Below, piece after piece: positions 17,246 through 26,523 of a DNA stretch of 28,576 nucleotides. The stretch lies in NCBI GenBank assembly GCA_963575745.1, contig CAUYUJ010017789.1, positions 105,001-133,576 on the forward strand, given 5' to 3'. Below the pieces are notes generated by a model. It did no database searches, had not been told where the DNA came from, and was given only the letters and a program-made list of their open reading frames with translations. The stretch comes from Prorocentrum cordatum. Lineage: Eukaryota; Sar; Dinophyceae; Prorocentrales; Prorocentraceae. The translations under genes and the position numbers were made by a program. The stretch's first letter is position 1, and the number at the start of each line of letters is the position of its first letter.

Positions 17246-18076
17246 ATGGCGCTGTCTTCCCTTCGCTATCGGTCGAACGCCGACGCGTTGACTCAGTCGG
17301 AGACGAAGGGTGGCTCCTACATCTATGATGGCACCGTGAACAACTTTCACGAATGAGAGTTCCGCACAGAGATGCGTATGAGTGCTGCTTTGTCTGCTGT
17401 AGATGCAGAGACAGGAGAACCCCAGGCACATGTTGTCACCGCAGCCGTCAACAAAGTTGTAGAAGGCCTCAGAGGCGACGCGTTCGATATGGCCATGGAT
17501 ATCGGTAAGGACGCGCTTCTGACTCCCAAAGGAATCGACCAGCTGATAACGGCGATTCGTGCTTCACTCTTCCCTATAGAGGCTCAGGAAGCCAAGATCC
17601 TGTTCCAGGTAGGTCAGAGGCCCCACGGCCCTCTGTCCAGGCAGAACGGTGAATCGATGGTGTCATACATCTCCCGCAGGAAGCGTTGGTGGAAACTCGT
17701 CACCAAGTTGGACCCGAAGCTTGTGCTGAGTGACGACATGCTTGGATCCCTCCTCTTGGACCATGCAGGGCTTTCACCCTCGGAAAACCTGATGGTGCTG
17801 ACATCCACAGGTAAGGTGACCACCTTTGACAATATCAAGGATGTCTTGATCCTCCAGCACGGCCGTATCCACATCCGCCAAAAGGGCAAATGCGGAGACC
17901 CGTCGAGTAAGGGCTCCAACCCCTCGTCGTGGACGCAGTATCGGCCCGGTCACCCTAGCAGGAGCAAGGGCAAGGGCAAGACCCGGCACAGCAGGCCGCC
18001 CCAGGCCTTCCACGCCACCGACGACGGTTGGCACGAGCAGGAGGAGCACTATCCAGAGGAGCTTAGTCCCTATTGA
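17246..18076 (+). CDS. gag: Gag of the copia element, interrupted by an in-frame TGA
   Basis: The structural protein that packages element RNA. The start at 17246 lies in a strong GCCGCCATGG context. The frame reads 36 codons to a TGA at 17354-17356 and resumes in the same frame. The stop sits inside FHE-stop-EFRTEMRM, where copia Gags normally have FxxWexRt, so the TGA replaces an expected Trp codon. After it follow the helical Gag region (17372-17900) with a SYISRRKRWWKLV segment and then a basic Gly/Ser/Lys-rich end. A second in-frame TGA at 18074-18076 separates this part from the zinc knuckle in the next segment. Either the TGAs are decay or they are read through; the sequence alone cannot decide. 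Confidence 0.8.
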
Positions 18077-18142
18077 TACTACGCGTCTGGCTACACTCCA
18101 GAGTACGGCTGGGACGACACGACCTGGACCGACATAGCCTGG

Positions 18143-21100
18143 ATGGCAGACAGGCAGACGGAGGACCAAACTTGGGGCGACGAGGAATCGCACGCTCTCT
18201 GGTCACCCGTGCAGGAGGAGAGCGAGCTCGATGGAGACGTGTTTGACGAGATGGTCGAAGCGGGCTACACGGAGGACGAAGCTTCCGAAGTAATCCAAGA
18301 GAACTTGGTCGCCAACCTAGGCACCAAGGGAGGTCGTAAAGGTAAAAGCAAAGGCAAAGGTCACAACAACTCAGCACCTTGGAGAACAACACTGCCGCCC
18401 AAGGGCGGTGGCAAGGGAGCGCCGACCCTGGAAGATCGTAAAAAGCGACTCCAGGATATCAAGAAACGTTCCAAGTGCAAGACCTGCCATGAGATTGGCC
18501 ACTGGTCCGGGGACCCTCAGTGCAAGGGCAAACCCAGGACGGGCTTTGCAGCGTTCACTGGAGAGCGAGAGCTTCAGTTACGCGAGGAAGGCGACGATCA
18601 TCAGTTCGCGCTTACAGGAACAATTGCCTTATCATCCGCCATCCATCATCATACTTATAGTAGCAATATGTCGCATTCGGGCAAGGTTTCCTTTTGCTTT
18701 TCCTTCTCCCCTCACTCCTCGAAGTGTCGCAGGGCATGTTCTTGTGAGGGAAAGGATTGCGATGGTCATTGTTGCTTGCTGTCTGGTCATGAAGAGGAGC
18801 ACGCGTGCAGGGGTTGCATGGGGACCGCTGCTGCTTTGGCCCATGCCAGCCCCGAGCGCGAGCGCGCGGCCGCGACTCTGGAGAGCCCCCAGACCTCAGC
18901 GGAGGCTGGCGAGGAGCAATTCGGGTTCATGGCCCTGCGTGCGCCTAGCAAGGCCGCGCCAGGCAGACCCTCGGCCTCGAGGGCTGCTGCCCCGAGCGCC
19001 GCCTCGAGGGCGACCGACGCCTCCGACGGGCCAGAGAACTTTTCGATGGCTTCTGTATCGGATGAGGAGTTCGAGACGCCAGATTTGGCCCCTGTTCCAG
19101 GGCACGATACGGTGTTCGCTACAGGCCAGCATCGTGGGCTTTCCTATGGCCGAGTGCTGAAGATGACCCCAGAATATGCATCGTGGAGCCGCGGTGTGAA
19201 GAAGCCGAGTTTGGAGCTGAAGAACTTCTTGGTTTGGTTCGATGAGTACTTTGTCCAGAAGGAGGATAGTAGCATCGGCCGCCGCACCGAGGGGAGCGCC
19301 ATGCCCTCGGCTAGCTCATGCGGGACTTCGAGCAGGAAGCCGCCGGATCCGCCGCTGCCCCACCCCTGTGCTCGTGGTTGCACCAGCTTCTCGGGGTCTG
19401 GTTCATCCGCACGCTTTATCGTCCGCGCCTGCGGGGACTGCGGTCACAAGACCAAGAAGGAGAGATACGAGGCACTACATCAGCCGGATGAGTGTCCTCA
19501 CGATCTCGTGGACCACCGGGGTAGCACTGCCGACATTCATCGCACGTTCTGCTGCAAGTGCTTGACGTACATCGATGAACAGCCCCGTGCACTCGCTGAG
19601 GACAAGAAGAGCACGGCGGAGAAGGTCAAACTCTCTTCTAACCTCCAGGCGGAGGCGATCGAGAAGGTCATCGAGGGCGACCGCCGTGTATCTCCTGAGG
19701 AGCTGAAGGTTGTAATGCAGATGTTCGCGAGGTGCGCCATGTCGATCTGTCAGGACACAGGTGATATCAGCACAAGTGAGATGGTTTCATTACTACACGA
19801 CTGTGTGCAAGAGGCAGCAGGTAATGAGCTCATCGCGTTCATGGCACCAACACCAGCACCTTCAGTAACGACCGACACGTCGGCGATATCAAAGCTTCGT
19901 TTGGTTGACGTCTTCAAGGATGATGGTGTATGGGCTACCCTGGACGCAGGTTGCAATTCTTGTTGTCATGGAAAAGCTTGGGCCCTCAACGCAGAGGACA
20001 AGTGCGAGAAGCTAGGGTTCTTTCCACAATGGGTCCACAGAGAGCGGAAATCGTACAGTGGCATTGGTGGTCAGGCTGGCAGTTCCACGACGGGCAAGAA
20101 GTGTTTTCCCTATCGCATTGTGGGTACGTGCGGTGCTGTCAGCGGTTGCTTCGAGTCTCATCAGTTGAAGAATTCAGATCATGTGCCTTTCTTGCTGTCG
20201 CCACCGGCACAAGTCTCCCTCGGTCTCGTCAAGGATCTCGCCAACGGACGCGCCATCCTGGACCAGGAAGGCGAGATAGAGATGTGTCGCTGCAGCCGCT
20301 CAGGTCTTCTTGTCATTCGTCTCGATCAGTTCGACTCGGATCGGATTTCCGGGTCTATTCGCCCTTTGCACATATCATATCAGGCCCAGAGCAACATGGA
20401 GGATATCGGCGATACCGACCCCCAGCGTCAGACCGTTTTGGATCAAAGCGACGACGAGCACGGCAAGTTCTCAGCCATGGGTGTGCACAAGGACAAGAGG
20501 CCTGATGCTGCTCCCAGCACAGGACCACGCGCCAAGTCTTTCGTTGTCTACACGATGGGCCAAGAGAACTTCGAGAGTCATCCTGATGCCTCGGGGAGCC
20601 AGCTGTTGACGGAGTACCTCCGCAACAAGCACCGTGGCAAGAGTTATGGGATGTCTACGGCTGGGCATGATGGTCAAATTCTCTGCGAAGCCTTGATGGT
20701 CGCATTCCCAGAACATGGCGATTTCGATAGGCTCATATATGTTGACACTCGGGAGCTGAACGATCCTCAGTCCACCAAGCACATTGGAGTTCACCCTCGT
20801 ATCTTAAAGGCCGCAGCTGATAACGAGCACTTCCCAGACATCGCTGAATTCATCGGCAAGGCGCTGGCGAAGTGCAAGGTCACCGAATCCGTCGCGATCA
20901 TCTTGATAAGTCGTTCGGGTAGACACCGTTCAGTAGCAGTAGCGTACAGGGTGAAGCAATGCCTTCGAGATCATGGCATCGAATATAAGTCGGGTCACCT
21001 GTGCGATCACGAGTGGGATCAGCGGACTTGCGGTGGCAACTGTGAAGATTGCCGCCGCATGAAGAGCTGGGCCGTCGACATGGCCGCGTACGCCGTGGGT

Positions 21101-21400
21101 AAGATGTCAGCTCGTATCTCTGATGCCTTCACCAAGCACAGCATGGCCCAGCAGCCCGCTAACCAGAGCCAGAAGCCAGCCGCCAAGCGCCAGCCCCTCT
21201 CGGCCGACCCTACACTCACGCTGCGCGAGGAGAAGCGCTCCCGCACCAGCGTTCACGACGAGGTCGGCGATGTCGCGGTTGGGAAGCTGATCAGAGGCTA
21301 CATCCGCGTCATCTGGCAGACGCGCAAGGGGCAGGACTACGACGAGGAGGAGTTCAGGAAGATGATGAAGGACTACGAAGGTCGCGAGCTCCAGTTCTAA
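18143..21400 (+). CDS. Polyprotein segment: zinc knuckle, aspartic protease, RapZ-C-like domain
   Basis: It continues the Gag frame after the TGA at 18074; the ATG at 18143 is simply the first Met. Residue numbers count from it. A zinc knuckle CKTCHEIGHWSGDPQC spans 112-127. At 329-366 is QHRGLSYGRVLKMTPEYASW, a GK-Y/W-like motif reminiscent of the exodeoxyribonuclease X C-terminal domain. A Cys/His-rich cluster lies at 430-473. The retroviral-type protease has the active-site motif LDAGCNS with D601 (DAG instead of DTG). Residues about 866-975 form a RapZ-C-terminal-like domain: VDTRELNDP at 867, SGRHRSV at 925-931, then HLCDHEW and CGGNCEDC. The usual loop Cys is Ser923. A TAA ends the segment at 21398, but the same frame stays open for another 60 codons. 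Confidence 0.88.
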   Translation: MADRQTEDQTWGDEESHALWSPVQEESELDGDVFDEMVEAGYTEDEASEVIQENLVANLGTKGGRKGKSKGKGHNNSAPWRTTLPPKGGGKGAPTLEDRKKRLQDIKKRSKCKTCHEIGHWSGDPQCKGKPRTGFAAFTGERELQLREEGDDHQFALTGTIALSSAIHHHTYSSNMSHSGKVSFCFSFSPHSSKCRRACSCEGKDCDGHCCLLSGHEEEHACRGCMGTAAALAHASPERERAAATLESPQTSAEAGEEQFGFMALRAPSKAAPGRPSASRAAAPSAASRATDASDGPENFSMASVSDEEFETPDLAPVPGHDTVFATGQHRGLSYGRVLKMTPEYASWSRGVKKPSLELKNFLVWFDEYFVQKEDSSIGRRTEGSAMPSASSCGTSSRKPPDPPLPHPCARGCTSFSGSGSSARFIVRACGDCGHKTKKERYEALHQPDECPHDLVDHRGSTADIHRTFCCKCLTYIDEQPRALAEDKKSTAEKVKLSSNLQAEAIEKVIEGDRRVSPEELKVVMQMFARCAMSICQDTGDISTSEMVSLLHDCVQEAAGNELIAFMAPTPAPSVTTDTSAISKLRLVDVFKDDGVWATLDAGCNSCCHGKAWALNAEDKCEKLGFFPQWVHRERKSYSGIGGQAGSSTTGKKCFPYRIVGTCGAVSGCFESHQLKNSDHVPFLLSPPAQVSLGLVKDLANGRAILDQEGEIEMCRCSRSGLLVIRLDQFDSDRISGSIRPLHISYQAQSNMEDIGDTDPQRQTVLDQSDDEHGKFSAMGVHKDKRPDAAPSTGPRAKSFVVYTMGQENFESHPDASGSQLLTEYLRNKHRGKSYGMSTAGHDGQILCEALMVAFPEHGDFDRLIYVDTRELNDPQSTKHIGVHPRILKAAADNEHFPDIAEFIGKALAKCKVTESVAIILISRSGRHRSVAVAYRVKQCLRDHGIEYKSGHLCDHEWDQRTCGGNCEDCRRMKSWAVDMAAYAVGKMSARISDAFTKHSMAQQPANQSQKPAAKRQPLSADPTLTLREEKRSRTSVHDEVGDVAVGKLIRGYIRVIWQTRKGQDYDEEEFRKMMKDYEGRELQF

Positions 21401-21486
21401 TTTCGCATGTGTCATGAGGATGGCCTTGTTCCTGTTGACTACATGAAGATGGCCCAGCAAGCGGTTGAGTATGAGAAGACGGGCAC

Positions 21487-22914
21487 GTGCCCGAAGCAGC
21501 CGGGAGTTTCTTCTCTTCAGCCGCGTCGTCCTCGGCAGGGCCGAGCCGTCTTTTTAAGAGCGAGTCCGATGCCAAGCGGGCACGGCTAGAGCCGACTCCC
21601 AAGTACCGGTCCGAGGCGAGCACGCCCGGAGCCGCCAAGCTGACACCGCGACCGCCTCAGACGCCACCGCCGGGGATGCCGCCCAAGCCACCGCCGGCTG
21701 CGGTACCCTTGCCGCCGCCACCGCCGCCGCCTGCTGGCGCGGCTCGCGTAGGATCCCAGGGCCGGGACCTGCGCGCGGGCGACGACAAGAGCGGAGATCC
21801 AGTCGTGGACTTCGCGCCCCTGGAGGTCGCTGGCAAGCAACTGGAGACATTGTTCAATGCGGGCAAGCAGCGGAACTTCATCACGTATGTTGATCCCGTT
21901 ACTTTTGCTGATCGGGGTGTAGCTGGTGCGCCTTCGGACTTGGATAGTCGCAATATGGTGCGAGTCAACGTCAAGTTTGATCCCTATGATACGAAGATCA
22001 AGCATCCGAAGTCATGGGACAATTGGCGTAAGAGCACGCTCGGTCGCAACAAGGAGTCGCAGAAGTGGGAGCAGATCGAGGATCGCGTGGCCATAGACTC
22101 TGCAAAGCCAGCCCTGGACTTCGACAGAATCTGCGTGTTCGCTCAGCCGCCTCGTATCACACATGATGGTGTAGCATACCTGTGTAATTCTTTGAAGTTG
22201 GATGAGCATCATATGTCTACAATGAATGGGAAGAAGCGCGAGCACTACTGTGCCGGGCTGACCGAGATGGACAAGAACGACTCCATTCTCACGCAGTGCC
22301 TGACGAAGGGCACGATCGGCAAGATGGAGCTCAACGTGCCGCCGCTCACGTGCCGTTACTCTGTGGGCAAGCTGCTGTGCTTCATCATTGGCCTCGTTTT
22401 CGCGGGGACCGTTAGCGCGGAGGATATGGTTATTCGTCCAGCCTGGGACGAGGGCATGGAAAAGGAGATCTTCGAGTGCAATCCTGATCTCATCGTTGCT
22501 AACACCACCGCCGATAATATTCGCATCATCCGTAACTGTTTGGAGGAAGCGACGAAAAACAATGGTTCGGTTGCAATTACGTTTGGTCATGAGTCCACAT
22601 GCTCAAACCTCGAGGTTACCAACGCCCTGAACTCCTTCCTGGAGTCAGAGCCAGGCTCAAGTGATGCGCTCAACAATTCCGCTGAGTTACCTTCGCTGTT
22701 TTTTCGACTTCTTACGCGATCTTGGACACCAGGTTCGCCTGGACCACCTTGCCGCCACCGCCTTTTCCAGCTGAAGCCGCAGCGGAAATGGCAGGATCGA
22801 CCCTTGATGCAGTTAACGACGACGAAGATGTGGCTGTTACCGCTCAGGAAGACCTCAGGGATGAAGAGCAAGAAATCCTTGAGAAGCTGCCGCTCCCAGG
22901 AGAGCCGAAATTAG
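21487..22914 (+). CDS. Unidentified polyprotein segment between protease and integrase
   Basis: It is in the frame one base behind the previous segment; the switch falls somewhere around 21490-21550. Residues 53-83 are proline-rich with a run of eight prolines (75-82). Residues 105-290 are of mixed composition. Residues 294-311 (GKLLCFIIGLVFAGTVSA) are hydrophobic enough for a membrane span or a buried helix. The part after 325 looks like an alternating alpha/beta fold (PDLIVANTTADNIRIIRN). I recognise no family. The meaningful reading probably leaves this frame near 22686-22720, so the annotated C-terminus is likely spurious. An env-like role is possible but unsupported. Confidence 0.65.
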   Translation: MPEAAGSFFSSAASSSAGPSRLFKSESDAKRARLEPTPKYRSEASTPGAAKLTPRPPQTPPPGMPPKPPPAAVPLPPPPPPPAGAARVGSQGRDLRAGDDKSGDPVVDFAPLEVAGKQLETLFNAGKQRNFITYVDPVTFADRGVAGAPSDLDSRNMVRVNVKFDPYDTKIKHPKSWDNWRKSTLGRNKESQKWEQIEDRVAIDSAKPALDFDRICVFAQPPRITHDGVAYLCNSLKLDEHHMSTMNGKKREHYCAGLTEMDKNDSILTQCLTKGTIGKMELNVPPLTCRYSVGKLLCFIIGLVFAGTVSAEDMVIRPAWDEGMEKEIFECNPDLIVANTTADNIRIIRNCLEEATKNNGSVAITFGHESTCSNLEVTNALNSFLESEPGSSDALNNSAELPSLFFRLLTRSWTPGSPGPPCRHRLFQLKPQRKWQDRPLMQLTTTKMWLLPLRKTSGMKSKKSLRSCRSQESRN

Positions 22915-22922
22915 AAGGATAA
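22686..22922 (+). CDS. Short linking segment leading to integrase
   Basis: After a second one-base frame change near the T6 run at 22699-22704, this frame encodes an acidic linker (VNDDEDVAVTAQEDLRDEEQ) ending LEKLPLPGEPKLEG. It then meets TAA TGA at 22920-22925 and continues in the same frame into RKSWLKSPLRVRIAIRRLHR, the start of the integrase zinc finger. The linker and the integrase therefore look like one original frame broken by the double stop. Confidence 0.6.
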   Translation, partial: VTFAVFSTSYAILDTRFAWTTLPPPPFPAEAAAEMAGSTLDAVNDDEDVAVTAQEDLRDEEQEILEKLPLPGEPKLEG

Positions 22923-22955
22923 TGAAGGAAGTCTTGGCTCAAGAGTCCGCTCCGA

Positions 22956-25900
22956 GTGAGGATCGCCATTCGGCGACTCCACAGGCAGTTCGGTCATGTT
23001 CCGAATCGCGTGTTGATCCAATTTATGAAGCTTTCCAGGGTGTCGTCCGAATATACTGAGGCAGCCAAATTTTACCGTTGTGAGTCTTGTGAGCATCACA
23101 AACCGTTACCGCAGACACACAAGGTAGCGCTTCCCAAGAAGTTCTGTTTCAATTGCGAGATCGGGATCGATGTTCTGGAGGTGAAGGACAACAACGGCGA
23201 AAGGTACAGCTTCCTGAATATCGTCTGCCAGGGAACTACGTTCCAGCGGGTCATATTCGTTCGACTAGGTGGTGGAATGCCGTCTTCGCGGACATGCCTC
23301 ACAGCTCTCCAGCAGCACTGGTGTGCTTGGGCAGGAAAGCCTAAAAGGATCGTGTTGGATCGAGGGTTACATAACAGAGGTGTCTTCTTACAGTGGGTTA
23401 AGAGTCAAGGGATCGATCTCCGCGACGCAGGAGTCGAATCCCCGGAGCAGATCGGACGCGCCGAAAGACACGGCGGACTATGGAAAAACGTGTTTGAGAA
23501 AGTGGTTCACGACAAGAACGTTATTGGCCTTGACGAAGTTATGACGACAGCCGTAGAGGTCGACAGCACCAAGAACGAGATGTCCCGAGTTGGCGGTTTT
23601 TCGCCGTCTCAGTGGGTACTCCGTCGGCTGCCCCGTGTGCCGGGGAGTCAGTTCGACGACGAAGAAGCTTACGCCCTGGGTGTATTGGCTAGCGTGGCTG
23701 AAGATGGGTCTGATGAGTTCGCCGTGCACGACGTGGGTAGCAGGACCGCGCGTGCTATGCTTCGTAAAGCAGCCCCTCTGGCGGGCGATTACCAGGTCGG
23801 AGATGTGGTGTGCTTTCGCAAGAGGCCCACCGACGGAGAAGTTACTGCAAAATGGAGCACTGGATCGAGGATCGTAAGGTTCGACGGCAAGAACGCATGG
23901 GTCATCACCGAGGGGGTTCCGGTGTGTGTTGCGGTTGACAGGCTCAGACCGTGCACAGCGGCTGAAGCTCTGGCATATCAATATCTTTCCCGGCACCAGG
24001 ATGGAGGTATGGAACGATGCGCTCCTCCTGAAGGTCAGCAGCAGTCGTTTGCCGACGAACGAAGAGAGTTACTTGGTGCAGGCCAGCCTGGAGCACCTCA
24101 AGAGGACGTACTCCCAGTCATCCATGAGGAGCCGGAATTAGAGATGCCAGAGCCGATGGAAGAGTCTCAACCTGTAGCACCAGGTGGGAACATGATTGAC
24201 GGAGGCGAGGGGGAAGCTGAAGATTCCCCTGCCGAACAACCTGAGCCTAGACCGCCGCGCACCTCGTTGCAGAGATCTTTGCTAGATGATGTGCCGCGCG
24301 ACCTACGTGGTCGCGGCGAAGTGATGCGAAGGAGATTGGACACAGGAGGATCATCCTCAGAAAAGAGATCCGCCTCAGTGTCAGAACCAGCACCCGAGCC
24401 AGCGAACCCGCTGCTCGAGGCATGGCAGAGAACGGGGACTACAGGATCAGGCGTAGATCTACTCCAGAGGAGGACTGCGTCCGTGGCAGTCAAATCACAC
24501 GAGTCACTTGTTGGTTTCTTCAATGAGCGAGCCATCAGTAAGCCTCAATCTCGAAAGAAGCTGAAGAGCGTTAAGAACCTTACATTCCATGAGGAATCGG
24601 AGGAAGTTAAGAGCGGACTGCGTCTCGCAAGACAAGACGAGTGGGGAAAATGGCGAAGGTTCAATGCTGCCGTAACCATTGATTCCTCAGAACTGCAGAA
24701 GCTCCTCGACGAGGGATATCGCATGGTTCCCACGCAATGGATTGAGGTAGATAAAAACGAACATTTACGCAGACCGGGTGGACCACCGGTTGCGCCACAA
24801 TACAAAAGCAGACTCGCGGTACGAGGAGACCTCGAGGAATCTCTCGGCATCCGCACGGACTCACCAACATGTGAGCTAGAAGGCTTAAGGCTGATAATAT
24901 CGTGGGCCGCAGGCACGAAGAAGGCATTGAAATGCGCTGATATCACTTCAGCCTATTTCCAGGGTCTAGAACTCGACCGTCTCATGTTATTAAAACCACC
25001 TCCCGACGGGCTCGAAGGAGTGCCGGATGGTGGGGCGCTTATAGCTCGTATGCCTGTTGATGGAACGCGTGACGCTGGGAGAGGTTTATGGAAGAAGATC
25101 CGACAACGTTTTAAAGCTCACGGATTAAGAGAGAACCGTATCATGCCAGCCCTTTTCAGTTTATCTCATGATAAGAACGAGATTACGTGTATGATAGGCA
25201 CACATGTGGACGACATACTATGGGCCGCAGACGACGAGACCCAGAGGATTATTGACTCCGTGCTGGCAGATTTCGACATCAGAGAGGTCGAGTCAGGAGA
25301 TTTCCGCTACTGCGGGTTAGAAATTGCTCAAGATCAAGTCTATACCGCCCACGTCATGGCCAAGGACAACATCGAAAAGATAGCAGCTGTATCCTATCCC
25401 AGGGACAGCCCCCTCACCAGGCGCTGTAACGAAGGAGAGACGTCCCAATTTAGGTCAGTTGTAGGTGCCTTGTCTTGGGTTTGTCGGCAATGCAAACCCG
25501 AGCTCCTCTACCGCGTGAGTCGACTGCAAACGGCAGTGACCCATGCGAAGGTATTGCACCGTAAGGAGGCCAACCGCGTCTTGCAAGAAGCAATACAGAC
25601 GTCGGACAGCGGACTTGTGTTTAAAGGTGGTGCCGTTCTGTGGGACAAGGACATGCTCGTTCTTACCGTTACGGATGCCAGCTGGGCTGGAGAAGACGAT
25701 GTTGTAAGAGGCAACTTGGAGCCGCTCAGATCCCAGAGGGCCAGGTTCAACGGACTTGCAGGGCCGGGATTTGTCGAGGGGAACAGTGATTACGTTCACC
25801 CTATATGTTTATCGAGCAAGGTTATTAGGCGTGTGTGCACACTTACTTTACAAGCAGGGACGTTGGCTTGTCTCTGGGGTGTAGAATCAGGTGTGCGTAT

Positions 25901-26348
25901 ACGTGCTGCCATCGCTGATGCGCGAGGTATGCTTGGGGTAGCTAATAAACTCCCTTCAGACTGGGAAGAGATTTCAGCCATGACTATGAGACATCTTTGG
26001 ATGACAGATTGTAAGAGTTTGGAAGAGCACCTAACAGCGCCTACGATGGGAAAGACGGAGGATAAGCGCTTGAGTATTGACCTGAGCAGTCTCCGTCAGG
26101 ACATTTGGATACGAGGTGATGGAGAGGTAGAAATCCTGCACCCGAAGTTGTTATGCGATAAGATCCGTTGGATCGATACGAGTGTCATGGCCGTAGATTG
26201 CCTCACTAAAGGTATGCCAAAGGGTTTCTTTGTTAACGTATTGACCACTGGTACTTACGATATTACTCCGGACCCGGAGTCAACGATCGAGGAAGCGAAG
26301 AAACAGCTGGCTAGAGCCAGCGTGAACACTATCCCGACGGGGAAGTGA
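22956..26348 (+). CDS. pol: Pol: integrase, reverse transcriptase and RNase H
   Basis: It inserts and copies the element. The first codon taken here, 22956, is GTG; the true start of translation lies upstream in the polyprotein. The integrase zinc finger has HRQFGH at 9-14 and CESC at 42-45. The catalytic triad fits D72 (GIDVLEV), D135 (VLDRG) and E170 (QIGRAERHG). After a Pro/Glu-rich linker at about 340-530, the RVT_2-type reverse transcriptase has CADITSAYFQG (D662) and THVDDILWA (D752, D753). RNase H has TVTDASW (D907), LTLQAGTLACLWG, MTDCKSL (D1018) and AVDCLTKGM (D1081). All expected catalytic residues are present over 1130 codons. The integrase-before-RT order defines Ty1/copia. Confidence 0.95.
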   Translation: MRIAIRRLHRQFGHVPNRVLIQFMKLSRVSSEYTEAAKFYRCESCEHHKPLPQTHKVALPKKFCFNCEIGIDVLEVKDNNGERYSFLNIVCQGTTFQRVIFVRLGGGMPSSRTCLTALQQHWCAWAGKPKRIVLDRGLHNRGVFLQWVKSQGIDLRDAGVESPEQIGRAERHGGLWKNVFEKVVHDKNVIGLDEVMTTAVEVDSTKNEMSRVGGFSPSQWVLRRLPRVPGSQFDDEEAYALGVLASVAEDGSDEFAVHDVGSRTARAMLRKAAPLAGDYQVGDVVCFRKRPTDGEVTAKWSTGSRIVRFDGKNAWVITEGVPVCVAVDRLRPCTAAEALAYQYLSRHQDGGMERCAPPEGQQQSFADERRELLGAGQPGAPQEDVLPVIHEEPELEMPEPMEESQPVAPGGNMIDGGEGEAEDSPAEQPEPRPPRTSLQRSLLDDVPRDLRGRGEVMRRRLDTGGSSSEKRSASVSEPAPEPANPLLEAWQRTGTTGSGVDLLQRRTASVAVKSHESLVGFFNERAISKPQSRKKLKSVKNLTFHEESEEVKSGLRLARQDEWGKWRRFNAAVTIDSSELQKLLDEGYRMVPTQWIEVDKNEHLRRPGGPPVAPQYKSRLAVRGDLEESLGIRTDSPTCELEGLRLIISWAAGTKKALKCADITSAYFQGLELDRLMLLKPPPDGLEGVPDGGALIARMPVDGTRDAGRGLWKKIRQRFKAHGLRENRIMPALFSLSHDKNEITCMIGTHVDDILWAADDETQRIIDSVLADFDIREVESGDFRYCGLEIAQDQVYTAHVMAKDNIEKIAAVSYPRDSPLTRRCNEGETSQFRSVVGALSWVCRQCKPELLYRVSRLQTAVTHAKVLHRKEANRVLQEAIQTSDSGLVFKGGAVLWDKDMLVLTVTDASWAGEDDVVRGNLEPLRSQRARFNGLAGPGFVEGNSDYVHPICLSSKVIRRVCTLTLQAGTLACLWGVESGVRIRAAIADARGMLGVANKLPSDWEEISAMTMRHLWMTDCKSLEEHLTAPTMGKTEDKRLSIDLSSLRQDIWIRGDGEVEILHPKLLCDKIRWIDTSVMAVDCLTKGMPKGFFVNVLTTGTYDITPDPESTIEEAKKQLARASVNTIPTGK

Positions 26349-26380
26349 TGTTAATGTTGCCACCCTGGCCGCCTTACGCT

Positions 26381-26399
26381 GCGTCTCGTTTGGAGACGC
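26381..26399 (+). other. Hairpin in the 3' untranslated part of the element
   Basis: GCGTCTC, loop GTTTG, and the exact complement GAGACGC, 32 bases after the pol stop and followed by CCTTTTA. It may protect or structure the 3' end of the RNA. Termination or packaging roles are guesses. Confidence 0.5.
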
Positions 26400-26409
26400 C
26401 CTTTTACTA

Positions 26410-26523
26410 GCCCCTAAGAGTGGCTGCCAACCGGCTAGCTCGTGACAAAGTTTCACGGGTGTGATATATAGTGTGTGTATGACACGCTCGTGCGCCACTC
26501 GCCGCCGCTTGGCTCTTAGGGGC
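26410..26523 (+). repeat. 11-bp inverted repeat linking internal region and 3' LTR
   Basis: GCCCCTAAGAG at 26410-26420 is the exact complement of CTCTTAGGGGC at 26513-26523 inside the LTR. The two arms would enclose the LTR start in a stem-loop of about 90 bases. The segment just before the LTR (CACGGG) is a weak polypurine tract. A CGTGA/TCACG stem also lies there. Confidence 0.6.

Noticed and set aside
22698-22704. T6 run as a classical -1 slippery heptamer
   Set aside because: The run in its reading phase (G TTT TTT) does not fit the usual X XXY YYZ pattern, so a programmed shift is not supported over an indel.
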